DNA from: an uncultured Prevotella sp.
Lineage (GTDB): Bacteria > Bacteroidota > Bacteroidia > Bacteroidales > Bacteroidaceae
Direction: 5' to 3'
Length of the DNA stretch: 64,000 bases
Assembly: GCA_900550035.1 (NCBI GenBank)
Contig: URQS01000002.1
Span: forward strand, 24,110-88,109
Shown here in pieces: positions 52,208-62,700 of the stretch. Under the pieces are notes generated by a model. It was not told the origin of the DNA. It saw only the letters and a list, made by a program, of their open reading frames with translations, and did no database searches. The translations under genes were made by a program, and so were the position numbers. Positions within the stretch are counted from its first letter, which is position 1. Each line of letters begins with the position of its first letter.

Positions 52208-52900
52208 ATGAAACGCTTTCTATTCATACTGAACTTGCTATTATGCATAGGTGCTGCCGCCCAGGCACAAACCTACACACAACACCTGCAGCAGAAAAAG
52301 CAGGGCAAGGCAAACGTCACCGTGACTCAGAGTCGCGAAATAGAAACGCTTGTCAACGGGGCAAACGTGAGCGCACGCAAACCTGCCATCGACAACCATA
52401 CGCCCAATAACGCGCACAAAACCGACAACGCCCCAACTAAAAAGCAGAATACTCAGGAGCAGGCGCTGCAAAAGCACACTGCCAACTCAAATAAAGGCGA
52501 AACTAACGCCAAACACGAACAGCATGCCACTCACGAACAACATGCTAACAACCGCAAGACCGAAAACGAAGAAAATGACGACAACGAAATGGAAATACCT
52601 ACTGTCGACATGCGCAAAAAGGTGATGCGACGCTCATACAAGGTGAACGGCTACCGCGTACAGGTATTTGCCGGTGGCAACTCGCGCAACGACAAGATTA
52701 AAGCTCAAAACGCTGGCAACGCCGTAAAAATGGCATTTCCAAGCCAACCAATATACGTACACTTCTACTCTCCACGATGGATTTGCCGCATGGGCAACTA
52801 CCGCACCTACGCAGAGGCCAATGCCATTCTGCAACAGGTAAAGAAAATGGGATACAAACAAGCTTGCATCGTAAGCGGAAAGATAACAGTGGCGTATTAG
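52208..52900 (+). CDS. SPOR-domain exported protein
   Basis: 230 residues from the ATG at 52208 (MKRFLFILNLLLCIGAAAQA, a signal peptide). The frame is open from 52163, but that start would lie in the upstream hairpin. A long, low-complexity linker rich in His, Asn, Lys and Thr occupies residues about 60-150. The last 75 residues are a SPOR peptidoglycan-binding domain (NGYRVQVFAGGNSRNDKIKA, WICRMGNYRTYAEANAIL). It is likely to bind septal, denuded peptidoglycan in the periplasm. Confidence 0.88.
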   Translation: MKRFLFILNLLLCIGAAAQAQTYTQHLQQKKQGKANVTVTQSREIETLVNGANVSARKPAIDNHTPNNAHKTDNAPTKKQNTQEQALQKHTANSNKGETNAKHEQHATHEQHANNRKTENEENDDNEMEIPTVDMRKKVMRRSYKVNGYRVQVFAGGNSRNDKIKAQNAGNAVKMAFPSQPIYVHFYSPRWICRMGNYRTYAEANAILQQVKKMGYKQACIVSGKITVAY

Positions 52901-53155
52901 GAATTAGGAATGACGAATTAGGAATTGGTTGCCTGCGGCAATTAGGAATTAAGAATGACGAATTAGGAATTGGTTGTCTACGGCTATTAGGAGTAACTCG
53001 TAATTCAAACAACTCGTAATTCGTAATTCAAAACAACTCGTAATTCGTAATTCGTAACTCGTAATTCAAAAAACTCGTAATTCGTAACTCAAAAAAACTC
53101 GTAACTCGTAATTCAAAACAACTCGTAATTCGTAACTCGTAATTCGTAATTCAAA
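52901..53155. repeat. Degenerate short-repeat region between the SPOR and folE genes
   Basis: The first 90 bases are copies of AATTAGGAAT(TGG/GACG) units. Two longer units of about 45 bases contain GGAATTGGTTG, with CCTGCGGC in one and TCTACGGC in the other. The remaining 160 bases are copies of AACTCGTAATTCGTAATTCA. The repeats run right up to the folE ATG. No promoter or gene is visible inside. Confidence 0.9.
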
Positions 53156-53746
53156 ATGATAACTCCCGAATATCGCGAGGGTCTCGACGACCTCGCATCA
53201 CACTACAAAGAAGTGCTGACATTGCTCGGCGAAGACCCCGAACGTGAGGGACTGCAGAAGACTCCTATGCGCGTTGCAAAGGCTATGCAGGTGCTCACAC
53301 GCGGCTACTCACAGGATCCGCACAAGGTGTTGACCGACGCCCTCTTCAAGGAAGACTACAACCAGATGGTGCTCGTCAAGGACATCGACGTGTTCTCGCT
53401 CTGCGAACACCACATGTTGCCCTTCTACGGCAAGGCACACGTGGCTTATATCCCTAACGGCTACATCACCGGACTAAGCAAGATTGCACGCGTTGTGGAC
53501 ATCTTCTCACATCGTCTGCAGGTGCAGGAGCGTCTGACACAGCAGATACGCGAGTGTATAGAGGACACACTCCATCCCCTCGGAGTGATGGTAGTGATTG
53601 AGGCAAAGCACATGTGCATGCAGATGCGTGGTGTGGAGAAGCAAAGCTCTATAACCATGACAAGCGACTTCTCGGGCGCTTTCGAGCAGGCAAAGACACG
53701 CCAGGAACTGATGAATCTCATCAATTCAAACTCGCACAAATTCTAA
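53156..53746 (+). CDS. folE: GTP cyclohydrolase I
   Basis: 196 residues, normal length for FolE type I. The zinc site is formed by the Cys and His of FSLCEHHMLPFYGKAHVAYI and the Cys in KHMCMQMRGVEK. The substrate region is GLSKIARVVDIFSHRLQVQE. It converts GTP to dihydroneopterin triphosphate, the first step of folate synthesis, in the cytoplasm. The first base of its ATG follows directly on the AT-rich repeat region, so its leader is made of repeats. Confidence 0.96.
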   Translation: MITPEYREGLDDLASHYKEVLTLLGEDPEREGLQKTPMRVAKAMQVLTRGYSQDPHKVLTDALFKEDYNQMVLVKDIDVFSLCEHHMLPFYGKAHVAYIPNGYITGLSKIARVVDIFSHRLQVQERLTQQIRECIEDTLHPLGVMVVIEAKHMCMQMRGVEKQSSITMTSDFSGAFEQAKTRQELMNLINSNSHKF

Positions 53747-53879
53747 TCAACAAAAAAATTCAAAAAAAGTTGATATATCCGTGCAATGTTTTCAAACAGC
53801 CTGCATTATAGTTAATGTAAGGCAATAAAACAATAACATTGCAACGAATATATAAACAATAAAAATCAAAACAAACAAA

Positions 53880-54566
53880 ATGAAAAATTTCAAGAATCTT
53901 CTCATGACATTCATCGGCATCATCGCCGTAGCCATGTGTGCAACATCATGCCTCAACAGTGATGACGACTCTATCGACGCTGTAACCCAGAAGCGCTACC
54001 AGCAATTGATGTCTGGAATGTACTCGGGCAAGGCTCGATTCTACCAGCTGAAATCTACAGGAAGCTTGTCAAGCCAAAAGACTTATGTAAAGTACGACTC
54101 TATCCATACTTCATGGGACGTAAATGCTGACTCTACATTCAGAATCAACAACTTCCCTGTATTTATGCTCGATAGCGCTATAGTAGTAGAGAAGACTTCT
54201 ACTGGCAACGAGGCAGAGAAATACCGTGCTCTCAATCAGGCCATCCGCGCGTTGAAGAACAGTTCGGAGGGCTATATAATGGGTACTAAGGCAAGATATG
54301 TAATTCCTTCATCAAGCTGGGTAAGCGAAAACGTAATCCAGTTCTATGTACAGCCTTACACAATTGAGCGCACCATCAACTTCGACGGAGATGACCACAA
54401 GGTTTACTTCGTATTCAGCCCATACACTACTGGAGCTTTCTCGGCAACCAACCGCAAGTTCCAGGCACAGCTTGCACTGAGCGCTATCTGCATCGACAAG
54501 TTAGATCCGTCGCACACTGTACCATCACAGTTCATGAACAGCATTGTTGTTACACTGTCTGACTAA
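53880..54566 (+). CDS. Bacteroidota lipoprotein, DUF4840-like
   Basis: 228 residues. The lipoprotein signal is VAMCATSC, giving a lipid-modified Cys near residue 24, followed by LNSDDDS. The rest is beta-rich, with no catalytic motif recognised. The resemblance to DUF4840 proteins is a low-confidence impression. The acidic residues straight after Cys suggest export to the cell surface. Confidence 0.7.
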   Translation: MKNFKNLLMTFIGIIAVAMCATSCLNSDDDSIDAVTQKRYQQLMSGMYSGKARFYQLKSTGSLSSQKTYVKYDSIHTSWDVNADSTFRINNFPVFMLDSAIVVEKTSTGNEAEKYRALNQAIRALKNSSEGYIMGTKARYVIPSSSWVSENVIQFYVQPYTIERTINFDGDDHKVYFVFSPYTTGAFSATNRKFQAQLALSAICIDKLDPSHTVPSQFMNSIVVTLSD

Positions 54567-54607
54567 ATTGTGATGACATCACTATTACAATAAGCAAATA
54601 TTCATCA

Positions 54608-55357
54608 ATGAAATTCATTTCATGGAACGTAAACGGTCTGCGTGCGTGCGTGCAGAAAGGGTTTGAAGACTCTTTCCGCACGCTCGACGCGGACTTTTTC
54701 TGTCTGCAGGAGACAAAGATGCAGGCGGGTCAGCTCGACCTTCAGTTTGAAGGCTACAACTCCTACTGGAACTATGCCGACAAGAAAGGATATTCGGGCA
54801 CTGCAATATACACACGCCACACACCTATCAGCGTAAGCTACGGCATAGGCATAGACGAGCACGACCACGAGGGACGCGTCATAACACTCGAGATGGAGGA
54901 CTTCTATCTCGTGACATGCTATACGCCCAACTCACAGGACGGACTGCGCCGACTCGACTATCGCATGCAGTGGGAGACCGACTTCCTCAACTATATCAAG
55001 CAGTTGGACGCAAAGAAACCCGTCATCCTTTGCGGCGACCTGAACGTGGCACACGAAGAAATCGACCTCAAGAACCCAAAGACCAACCGCAAGAATGCCG
55101 GATTTACCGACGAGGAACGCCAGAAAATGACAAAATTCCTTGCCAATGGATTTATCGACACCTTCCGCACGCTACATCCCGACGACCCTACCTACTCATG
55201 GTGGTCGTACAGATTCCGCGCTCGCGAGAAGAACGCAGGATGGCGCATCGACTACTTCATCGTGTCGGAACGACTGCGCGCCAATATAGCATCAGCAGCA
55301 ATACATACTGAAATATACGGCAGCGACCACTGCCCTGTAGAGCTCGTCATTGAATGA
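54608..55357 (+). CDS. xth: Exodeoxyribonuclease III
   Basis: 249 residues. It has the Xth motifs: FISWNVNGLRA (Asn) at the start, FFCLQETKMQAGQL (metal-binding Glu), YTPNSQDGLRRLDYR, VILCGDLNVAHEEIDLKNPK (Asp, Asn), SWWSYRFRAREKNAGWRIDY (Trp, Arg, Asp) and the final GSDHCPVELVIE (catalytic His). It cuts DNA at abasic sites and trims 3' ends during base-excision repair in the cytoplasm. Confidence 0.96.
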   Translation: MKFISWNVNGLRACVQKGFEDSFRTLDADFFCLQETKMQAGQLDLQFEGYNSYWNYADKKGYSGTAIYTRHTPISVSYGIGIDEHDHEGRVITLEMEDFYLVTCYTPNSQDGLRRLDYRMQWETDFLNYIKQLDAKKPVILCGDLNVAHEEIDLKNPKTNRKNAGFTDEERQKMTKFLANGFIDTFRTLHPDDPTYSWWSYRFRAREKNAGWRIDYFIVSERLRANIASAAIHTEIYGSDHCPVELVIE

Positions 55358-55409
55358 CGGGCTTATTTTTTATAATGTGATACGCATAACCTAAAGAAAC
55401 ATTAAAATA

Positions 55410-55441
55410 TTTGTCATTTACGCAAAAAGTAATTATCTTTG
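55410..55441 (+). promoter_or_regulatory. Promoter of the psd-pssA genes
   Basis: TTTG at 55410-55413, a 20-base spacer and TATCTTTG at 55434-55441: a full match to the Bacteroidota promoter. It leaves a leader of about 110 bases. Confidence 0.75.
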
Positions 55442-55559
55442 CACAGATAAACTGTGTCCGTGTATACATCTGTTTCTTGACATTTCTATCTGGACATACA
55501 ACAATTCATTAAAATAGATTAAAACAACAACCAAATACAGCCTAACCCCATAACTTACA

Positions 55560-56252
55560 ATGATTAAAAGAATAAAGAAACTCAAGAAAATACGCCTACA
55601 CCGTGAAGGAACCGACACACTCGTATACGGATTCATATTCATCGCAGCTATCGCACTGCTGTTGTGGCGATTCTGCGACAACAAAGCCCCATTCTGGTGC
55701 TTCACTGTCATATTCGCTGTAGTATACGGTATCGTCATCAACTTCTTCCGCTGTCCTATCAGATTTTTCCCAAGCGAAGACACAGAGAAGATTGTAGTAG
55801 CTCCTGCCGACGGTCGTATAGTAGTGATTGAGGAAGTAGACGAAGACACATACTTTCACGAGCGCCGCATCATGGTGAGCATTTTCATGAGTCTCTTCAA
55901 CGTACACGCCAACTGGTTCCCCGTAGACGGACGCGTGAAACTCGTAGCACACCACAACGGCAACTTCCACAAGGCATGGCTGCCCAAGGCAAGCGAGGAG
56001 AACGAGCATGCCGACGTTATCATTACAACTCCCGACGGCGACGACATCCTGTGCCGACAAATAGCTGGTGCTGTGGCACGACGCATCGTGACATATGCCA
56101 AGGAAGGCGAGGACTGCTACATCGACGAGCATCTCGGATTTATCAAGTTCGGCTCGCGCGTTGACGTGTATCTGCCGCTCGGCACTGAGATATGCGTAAA
56201 GATGGGACAGGCTACAACAGGCGACCAGACCATAATAGCCAAGCTCAAGTAG
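55560..56252 (+). CDS. psd: Phosphatidylserine decarboxylase proenzyme
   Basis: 230 residues, of the short Bacteroidota/archaeal type. Two N-terminal membrane helices are seen (LVYGFIFIAAIALLLWRF). The catalytic domain has VVAPADGRIVVIEE, MSLFNVHANWFPVDGRV (His) and the self-cleavage site in LGFIKFGSRVDVYLP, where Ser of FGS becomes the pyruvoyl group. It makes phosphatidylethanolamine at the inner membrane. The next gene makes its substrate. Confidence 0.94.
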   Translation: MIKRIKKLKKIRLHREGTDTLVYGFIFIAAIALLLWRFCDNKAPFWCFTVIFAVVYGIVINFFRCPIRFFPSEDTEKIVVAPADGRIVVIEEVDEDTYFHERRIMVSIFMSLFNVHANWFPVDGRVKLVAHHNGNFHKAWLPKASEENEHADVIITTPDGDDILCRQIAGAVARRIVTYAKEGEDCYIDEHLGFIKFGSRVDVYLPLGTEICVKMGQATTGDQTIIAKLK

Positions 56253-56294
56253 AGATTGGCTAATAAAGAAATACGGAACTACAATGAACTTGAA

Positions 56295-56318
56295 TAATCG
56301 CGGCAATGCCGCGATTTT
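56295..56318 (+). terminator. Hairpin between psd and pssA
   Basis: AATCGCGGC pairs with GCCGCGATT around AAT, followed by TTGATTTT. It may be a partial terminator within the operon. Confidence 0.6.
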
Positions 56319-56344
56319 GATTTTATAAATTCAAAATTCGAATA

Positions 56345-57070
56345 ATGGCAAACTTTATTACAAGTAAGATACCAAACACCCTGACATGTGGCAATCTCGT
56401 ATCGGGCTGCATAGCTACCTACTTCGCCTTGTGCGGCGAAGCACAACTGGCGCTCATGTGGATTGTAGCAGGAGCCGTATTCGACTTCTTCGACGGAATG
56501 AGCGCCCGTCTGCTCGGAGTAAGCTCGCCAATAGGCAAGGAACTCGACTCGCTGGCCGATGACGTGACATTCGGTGTGGCACCAGCAGCAATGGTGTTCA
56601 CCCAACTCTCGGTAATGGAATATCCGTCGTTTATGGAACCGATAGCGCCATACGTACCGTTCTTCGCATTCGTAATGGCAGCATTCTCGGCATTACGATT
56701 GGCTAAGTTCAATCTCGACACACGACAGACCACATCGTTCATCGGACTCCCTACACCTGCCAACGCCTTATTCTGGGCATCGTTGCTGGTATCACAACCC
56801 GACATCATCGAGAGTTCTTCAATGATGGTGTTGCCTATGCTCGCAATGATATGCGTAAGCAGCTGGCTATTGATAGCTGAAATTCCGATGTTCGCCCTAA
56901 AGTTCAAGAACTGGGGATGGGCAGGCAACGAGTTAAGATACTCATTCATCGTATTCTCTGCCGCCATGATAATATGGTTGGGCATAATGCAAAGCTTCTG
57001 GGTTATCATTACAGCTTACTTCCTGACATCGATTGTCGCAAACGCCGTAAGCAAAACAGACAAACAATAG
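56345..57070 (+). CDS. pssA: CDP-diacylglycerol-serine O-phosphatidyltransferase
   Basis: 241 residues with about seven membrane helices. The CDP-alcohol phosphatidyltransferase motif D-G-x2-A-R-x8-G-x3-D-x3-D is seen in FDGMSARLLGVSSPIGKELD with SLADD. It starts MANFITSKIPNTLTCGNLVS, typical of the PssA family. It joins serine to CDP-diacylglycerol at the inner membrane, giving the substrate of Psd. Confidence 0.95.
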   Translation: MANFITSKIPNTLTCGNLVSGCIATYFALCGEAQLALMWIVAGAVFDFFDGMSARLLGVSSPIGKELDSLADDVTFGVAPAAMVFTQLSVMEYPSFMEPIAPYVPFFAFVMAAFSALRLAKFNLDTRQTTSFIGLPTPANALFWASLLVSQPDIIESSSMMVLPMLAMICVSSWLLIAEIPMFALKFKNWGWAGNELRYSFIVFSAAMIIWLGIMQSFWVIITAYFLTSIVANAVSKTDKQ

Positions 57071-57131
57071 ATAGCGGAAAAAGCTCAAAAGAGGCACAAA
57101 TATAATTATTAACTTCAAACAGACAACGAAA

Positions 57132-57404
57132 ATGGTATTTGTAGGACTCTTTCTGAAATCAATATTTCTCATCTTGCTGTTGAGCGCTTTCTTCTTCATC
57201 GGCATCATATTGTACTTATATGTACGCGTGAAAAAGATGGCAAAGACATTCAACACCAAGTCAACAAAGCGCTCCACTAACGAGAGCAAGCAAAGCTCGA
57301 CAAACGAACAAATCTACGACGAACGTCCAGAGAGCCAAGCCAAGCGAAAGATATTTGCAAAGGATGAAGGCGAATATGTCGACTTTATCGAAGAAAACAA
57401 CTGA
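57132..57404 (+). CDS. DUF4834 family small membrane protein
   Basis: 90 residues. One N-terminal membrane helix (SIFLILLLSAFFFIGIILYL), a polar Ser/Thr/Lys-rich middle, and an acidic tail EGEYVDFIEENN, which is the recognisable DUF4834 ending. Function unknown. Its stop is separated from the next ATG by one base, so translation is likely coupled. Confidence 0.8.
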   Translation: MVFVGLFLKSIFLILLLSAFFFIGIILYLYVRVKKMAKTFNTKSTKRSTNESKQSSTNEQIYDERPESQAKRKIFAKDEGEYVDFIEENN

Positions 57405-57405
57405 T

Positions 57406-58461
57406 ATGAGCAATTATACAAACGAAGCCATAACATTGCTGCAAAAACTTATAAAGACTCCGTCGGTAAGTCGCGACGAGAAAGACGCAGCAGACATCAT
57501 GCAGGGATATATCGAAAGTCTCGGCATGAAGACGTGGCGCGAGGCTAACAACGTATGGACCATGTCGCCATGGTTTGACGACAACAAGCCTACCCTACTG
57601 CTCAACGCTCATATCGACACCGTAAAACCTGTAAGTTCATGGACTCGCGACCCTTTTGAGCCAACTATCGAAGATGGCACACTCTACGGACTGGGCAGCA
57701 ACGACTGTGGAGGTGGACTAGTATCGCTACTGCAAGCAATGCGCATACTGTGTGAGCATGAACAACGATACAATATAGTATATCTCGCGTCGGCTGAAGA
57801 GGAAGTATCAGGCAAGGACGGCATAAGCCGCGCCATACCACTGCTGCCACACATCGACGTTGCCATCGTAGGCGAACCTACCGGCATGCAACCGGCCATA
57901 GCCGAAAAGGGTCTGATGGTGCTCGACATCACAGCACACGGCAAAAGCGGACATGCTGCACGAGGCGAAGGGATCAATGCCCTGTATGCTGCGCTCGATG
58001 ACCTTGTGTGGATTCGCGACTATAAATTCGAACGTGTAAGCCCACTACTCGGCCCTACCATAATGAACGCCACTGTCATAAATGCAGGCACACAGCACAA
58101 TGTAGTGCCTGACGAATGCTACATCATTGTCGACGTGCGAACCAACGAACTCTATACCAACGAAGAGGTGTGCGAATTTGTAGCCAAGAACATACACAGC
58201 GACTGCAAGGCACGGTCGTACCGCCTACACTCGTCGCACATCCCTACCAATCATCCGATTGTACAGCGTCTGACCGACATGGGCAAGACTCCGTTCGGGT
58301 CGCCAACACTGAGCGACCAGGCACTCATGCCATGGCCGTCGCTGAAACTTGGTCCGGGAGACTCGGCACGATCGCACTCAGCCAATGAGTATATACGCAT
58401 TGACGAGATTAACGATGCAATAAACACGTATGTAAAACTACTCGATAGAAAAGATATCTGA
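57406..58461 (+). CDS. M20-family deacylase (ArgE-type, N-acetyl/N-succinyl-citrulline or -ornithine deacylase)
   Basis: 351 residues from the ATG at 57406, one base after the DUF4834 stop. Dinuclear-zinc M20 ligands are visible: His in LLNAHIDTVKP, Asp in GSNDCGGGLVS, Glu-Glu in ASAEEEVSGKDG, Glu in VGEPTG and the late His in SARSHSANEYI. The lid domain has AHGKSGHAARGEG. The nearest role is in arginine synthesis; in Bacteroidota that pathway is thought to use N-succinyl intermediates and a citrulline deacylase. The substrate is inferred from family only. Confidence 0.82.
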   Translation: MSNYTNEAITLLQKLIKTPSVSRDEKDAADIMQGYIESLGMKTWREANNVWTMSPWFDDNKPTLLLNAHIDTVKPVSSWTRDPFEPTIEDGTLYGLGSNDCGGGLVSLLQAMRILCEHEQRYNIVYLASAEEEVSGKDGISRAIPLLPHIDVAIVGEPTGMQPAIAEKGLMVLDITAHGKSGHAARGEGINALYAALDDLVWIRDYKFERVSPLLGPTIMNATVINAGTQHNVVPDECYIIVDVRTNELYTNEEVCEFVAKNIHSDCKARSYRLHSSHIPTNHPIVQRLTDMGKTPFGSPTLSDQALMPWPSLKLGPGDSARSHSANEYIRIDEINDAINTYVKLLDRKDI

Positions 58462-58492
58462 ATTCCAATAATATAAAATCCCGCAATCTATT

Positions 58493-59683
58493 ATGCTGAA
58501 TAATTTCAAGATAGACAACGAAACCAAAAGCGGACAATGCAAGAAAGGCATACTCAACTATTTCGTTGCTAACGGCAACTCTACTATACAGGAGCTGGCC
58601 AAAGAAGTAAATCTTAGCGTACCCACCGTTACCAAAGCGTTGGGCGAACTGCTCAACGTGGGATACATCAACGAGTATGGTAAGCAGGAAACCGGTGAGG
58701 GACGCCATCCTACACTATACGGACTAAATCCTAACTCGGGCTATTTCGTTGGCGTTGAGATAAAGGAAGGATTTGTCAACCTTGGAATGATAAACTTCAG
58801 AGGCGATCTCGTAAATATCGAGAACGACAAGCCATGCCGCATAGACAACACAATGGAGTCGATTGAGGAACTGTGCGAACTCGTAAAGCAGTTTATCGAC
58901 AAGTCGGGCGTTAACAAGGACAAGGTACTCAACGTACTGTTCAGCATATCAGGACGCGTCAACGCCAAGAGCGGATACAGCCACACAATATACAACTTCA
59001 CCGAACAGCCACTGACAACGCTCTTCTCCGAAATGCTCAACTATCCGGCAAGCATCGAGAACGATACACGTGCATACGCCTTTGGAGAATATATGGTAGG
59101 CAATGTCAATGGCGAACGAGACATACTCTTTATCAACGCAAGTTGGGGATTAGGACTCGGCATTATCATCAACGGCAAACTGTACTCCGGTCGCTCAGGA
59201 TTCGCTGGCGAGATAGGACATATGCACTTGTACAACAACGAGATACTGTGCCACTGCGGTAAGAAGGGATGCCTTGAAACCGAGGCTTCGGGAAGAGCGC
59301 TCTACCGTATAGTGAAAGAGCGCATTAAGGCTGGCGAATCGTCGTCACTGACCAAAACCAAAGGCAACGACTTCACTCTCGAAGACATCATTGATGCCGT
59401 AAATGCCGAAGACCCACTGTGCATTGACGTTGTGGAAAGAATAGGATACGCAATAGGCGAAACCGTAGCCAACCTCATCAATGTATTCAATCCCGAACTG
59501 GTGGTAATAGGCGGCATGCTGGCACGTACTGGCATTTTCCTTCAGCAGGCAGTCAATGCGTCGGTGCGCAAGTACACACTCAACCTTGTCAACAAAGACA
59601 CTCGCCTATGCCTGTCAAAACTCAACGAACGCGGAGGCATAATAGGAGCATGCCTGCTGGCACGAAAAATAGTGCTGGGATAA
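58493..59683 (+). CDS. ROK-family transcriptional regulator
   Basis: 396 residues. An N-terminal winged helix (residues 18-75, NSTIQELAKEVNLSVPTVTK ALGELLNVGYI-type) is followed by a ROK sugar-kinase-like domain: FVGVEIKEG, SIENDTRAYAFGEY (where kinases have the catalytic Asp), WGLGLGIIINGKLYSGRSGF, AGEIGHMHL and the zinc motif CHCGKKGCLETEASG. This is the NagC/XylR-repressor arrangement. It probably senses a sugar or amino sugar. It is placed directly before dnaE, and its targets are not evident here. Confidence 0.9.
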   Translation: MLNNFKIDNETKSGQCKKGILNYFVANGNSTIQELAKEVNLSVPTVTKALGELLNVGYINEYGKQETGEGRHPTLYGLNPNSGYFVGVEIKEGFVNLGMINFRGDLVNIENDKPCRIDNTMESIEELCELVKQFIDKSGVNKDKVLNVLFSISGRVNAKSGYSHTIYNFTEQPLTTLFSEMLNYPASIENDTRAYAFGEYMVGNVNGERDILFINASWGLGLGIIINGKLYSGRSGFAGEIGHMHLYNNEILCHCGKKGCLETEASGRALYRIVKERIKAGESSSLTKTKGNDFTLEDIIDAVNAEDPLCIDVVERIGYAIGETVANLINVFNPELVVIGGMLARTGIFLQQAVNASVRKYTLNLVNKDTRLCLSKLNERGGIIGACLLARKIVLG

Positions 59684-59725
59684 AGAGCCGACGAAAAATG
59701 CCGCCGACGATAATATCAAAATAAC

Positions 59726-62700
59726 ATGGAAGATTTCATTCACCTACACGTACATACATATTACTCCATTCTTGACGGACAGTCGCCCGTACAGAAACTC
59801 GTGGACAAAGCGGTAGCCAACGGCATGCGCGGCATGGCCATAACCGACCACGGCAATATGTTCGGAGTGAAGGAATTGTTCAACTATTGCAACAAGATAA
59901 ACGGCAAGCTGAAGGACGAAGGCAAAGAACCCTTCAAGCCGATATTCGGATGTGAGATGTATGTAGCACACCGCCGCAAATGCGACCGCGAGAAAGAACG
60001 TGGCGACATGGGCGGCTACCACCTTATAGTGCTCGCAAAGAACTATAACGGCTACAAAAACCTCATCAAGCTGGTGTCACGTGCATGGGTGGATGGATAT
60101 TATATGCGTCCTCGTACCGACCGCGAGGACTTGGAGCGATATCACGAAGACCTTATTGTATGCTCGGCATGTATTGCCGGCGAAGTGCCCGCTAAAATTC
60201 TGAAGGGCGACATACAAGGAGCACGCGAGGCTATTGAGTGGTATAAGCGCGTGTTTGGCGACGACTATTATCTGGAACTTCAACGCCACGAGGTGAAGGA
60301 TCCGCGTCAGCGTGCCAACCGCGAGACTTTCCCACTACAGCAGCGTGCCAACAAAGAATTGATTGAGCTGTCGAAGGAGTATGGCATCAAGCTTGTCTGC
60401 ACCAACGACTGCCACTTTGTCGACCAGGACAATGCCGAAGCCCACGACCACCTGCTGTGTCTGGCTACTGGCAAAGACCTTGACGACCCCAACCGTATGC
60501 TCTACTCCAAGCAGGAGTGGTTCAAGACGCGCGAAGAGATGAACGAAATCTTCGCCGATGTGCCCGAAGCACTTTCCAATACACTTGAAATATTGGACAA
60601 GGTGGAGACATACTCCATCGACCATGCGCCAATTATGCCTTTCTTCCCCATTCCTGCCGAATTCGGTAGTGAGGAAGAAACACGCAAGCGCATTACACCC
60701 GAGGAGCTGTTCCGCGAGTTTACAACCGACGAGAACGGCAACGACATCATGTCACACGAAGAAGCCGAGAAGAAAATCAAGAAACTTGGCGGACTGGACA
60801 AGCTCTATCGTATCAAGTTTGAAGCCGACTATCTGGCCAAACTCGCATACGATGGTGCAAAGAAGTTGTATGGCGACCCGCTACCCTACGAAGTTTACGA
60901 GCGTGTGAAGTTCGAATTGCACATCATGAAGACCATGGGCTTCCCCGGTTACTTCCTTATTGTGCAGGATTTCATCAACTCTGCACGTGACGAACTTGGC
61001 GTTATGGTAGGCCCTGGACGTGGTTCGGCAGCCGGATCGGTTGTAGCCTATTGCTTGGGAATTACCAAGATTGACCCAATCAAGTACGACCTGCTTTTCG
61101 AACGTTTCCTTAACCCCGACCGTATTTCTCTCCCCGATATCGATACAGACTTCGACGACGACGGACGCGGCAAAGTGCTCGAATGGGTTGAGGACAAATA
61201 CGGACACGACAAGGTGGCGCACATCATCACCTACGGCACTATGGCCACGAAAAACTCCATCAAGGACGTGGCACGTGTGGAAAAATTGCCGCTCGATATA
61301 AGCAATCGTCTGTGCAAAGCCATCCCCGACAAGTTGCCCGACGGACTTAAGATGAACCTGCCCAACGCCATCAAGAGCGTGCCGGAGCTGCGCGAAGCCG
61401 AAGCAAGTGCCAATCCGCAGATGGCAAACACCATAAAATACGCCAAGATGCTTGAAGGAACGGTGCGCGGAACGGGCATTCATGCCTGCGGAACAATTAT
61501 ATGTCGCGACGCAATTTCGGATTGGGTACCAGTGTCAACAGCCGAAGACAAATCAGACCCTGGACACAAGCTTCTTGCTACACAATACGACGGACACGTC
61601 ATTGAGGAGACGGGACTTATCAAGATGGACTTCCTCGGACTCTCCACCCTGTCAATCATGAAGGAAACGGTGGAGAATATACGTCTGACACACGGAATCA
61701 CAGTCGACTTGGACACAATTCCTATCGACGACGAGCTCACATACAAGCTATATCAAGAGGGACGCACCATCGGTACGTTCCAGTTTGAGTCGGCAGGCAT
61801 GCAGAAGTATCTACGCGAGCTGAAGCCTACGGTTTTCGAGGACCTTATTGCCATGAACGCCCTCTATCGTCCCGGTCCTATGGACTACATCCCATCGTTC
61901 ATCGCCCGTAAGAATGGCAAAGAGGAGATAAAGTACGACATCCCCTGCATGGAGAAGTACCTCAAGGACACCTACGGCATTACCGTATATCAGGAGCAGG
62001 TGATGCTCCTCTCGCGCCAGCTTGCCAACTTCACCCGAGGCGAATCGGACGCCCTGCGTAAGGCAATGGGTAAGAAGAAGAAGGCTATCGTTGACGCGAT
62101 GAAGCCTAAGTTTATCGAGGGCGGACAGAAAAATGGGCACGACCCGAAGGTGCTCGAGAAGATTTGGGCCGACTGGGAAAAGTTTGCGTCGTACGCATTC
62201 AACAAGTCGCATGCCACATGCTACTCATGGGTGGCATATCAGACGGCTTACCTGAAGGCACACTACCCTGCCGAATTCATGGCGGGCAACATGAGCCGAT
62301 GCATCAACGACATCACGAAGATAACAAAGCTCATGTCCGAATGTCAGGCCATGGGAATACCATGTCTAGGTCCTGACGTTAACGAGAGTCAGCGAAAGTT
62401 CTCAGCCAACAAGAAGGGCGAGGTGCGCTTCGGACTGTCTGCAATCAAGGGAATGGGCGATGCAGCTGCGGTGAACATCATAGCCGAGCGCGAGAAGAAC
62501 GGACCATATAAAGATATATTCGACTTTGTACAGCGTGTCAACCTCTCGGCGGTCAACCGCAAGGCCCTTGAATCGCTTGCCCTGAGTGGCGGATTCGACT
62601 CGTTCGGCATCAAGCGCGAGCAATACTTCGCCCAAAACGTCAAGGGCGACACATTTATAGAGACCATTCTGCGCTACGGCCAGGTATATCAGACCGAGCA

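Noticed and set aside
52901..53155. CRISPR or integron-like array
   Set aside because: Short degenerate words without regular repeat-spacer structure.
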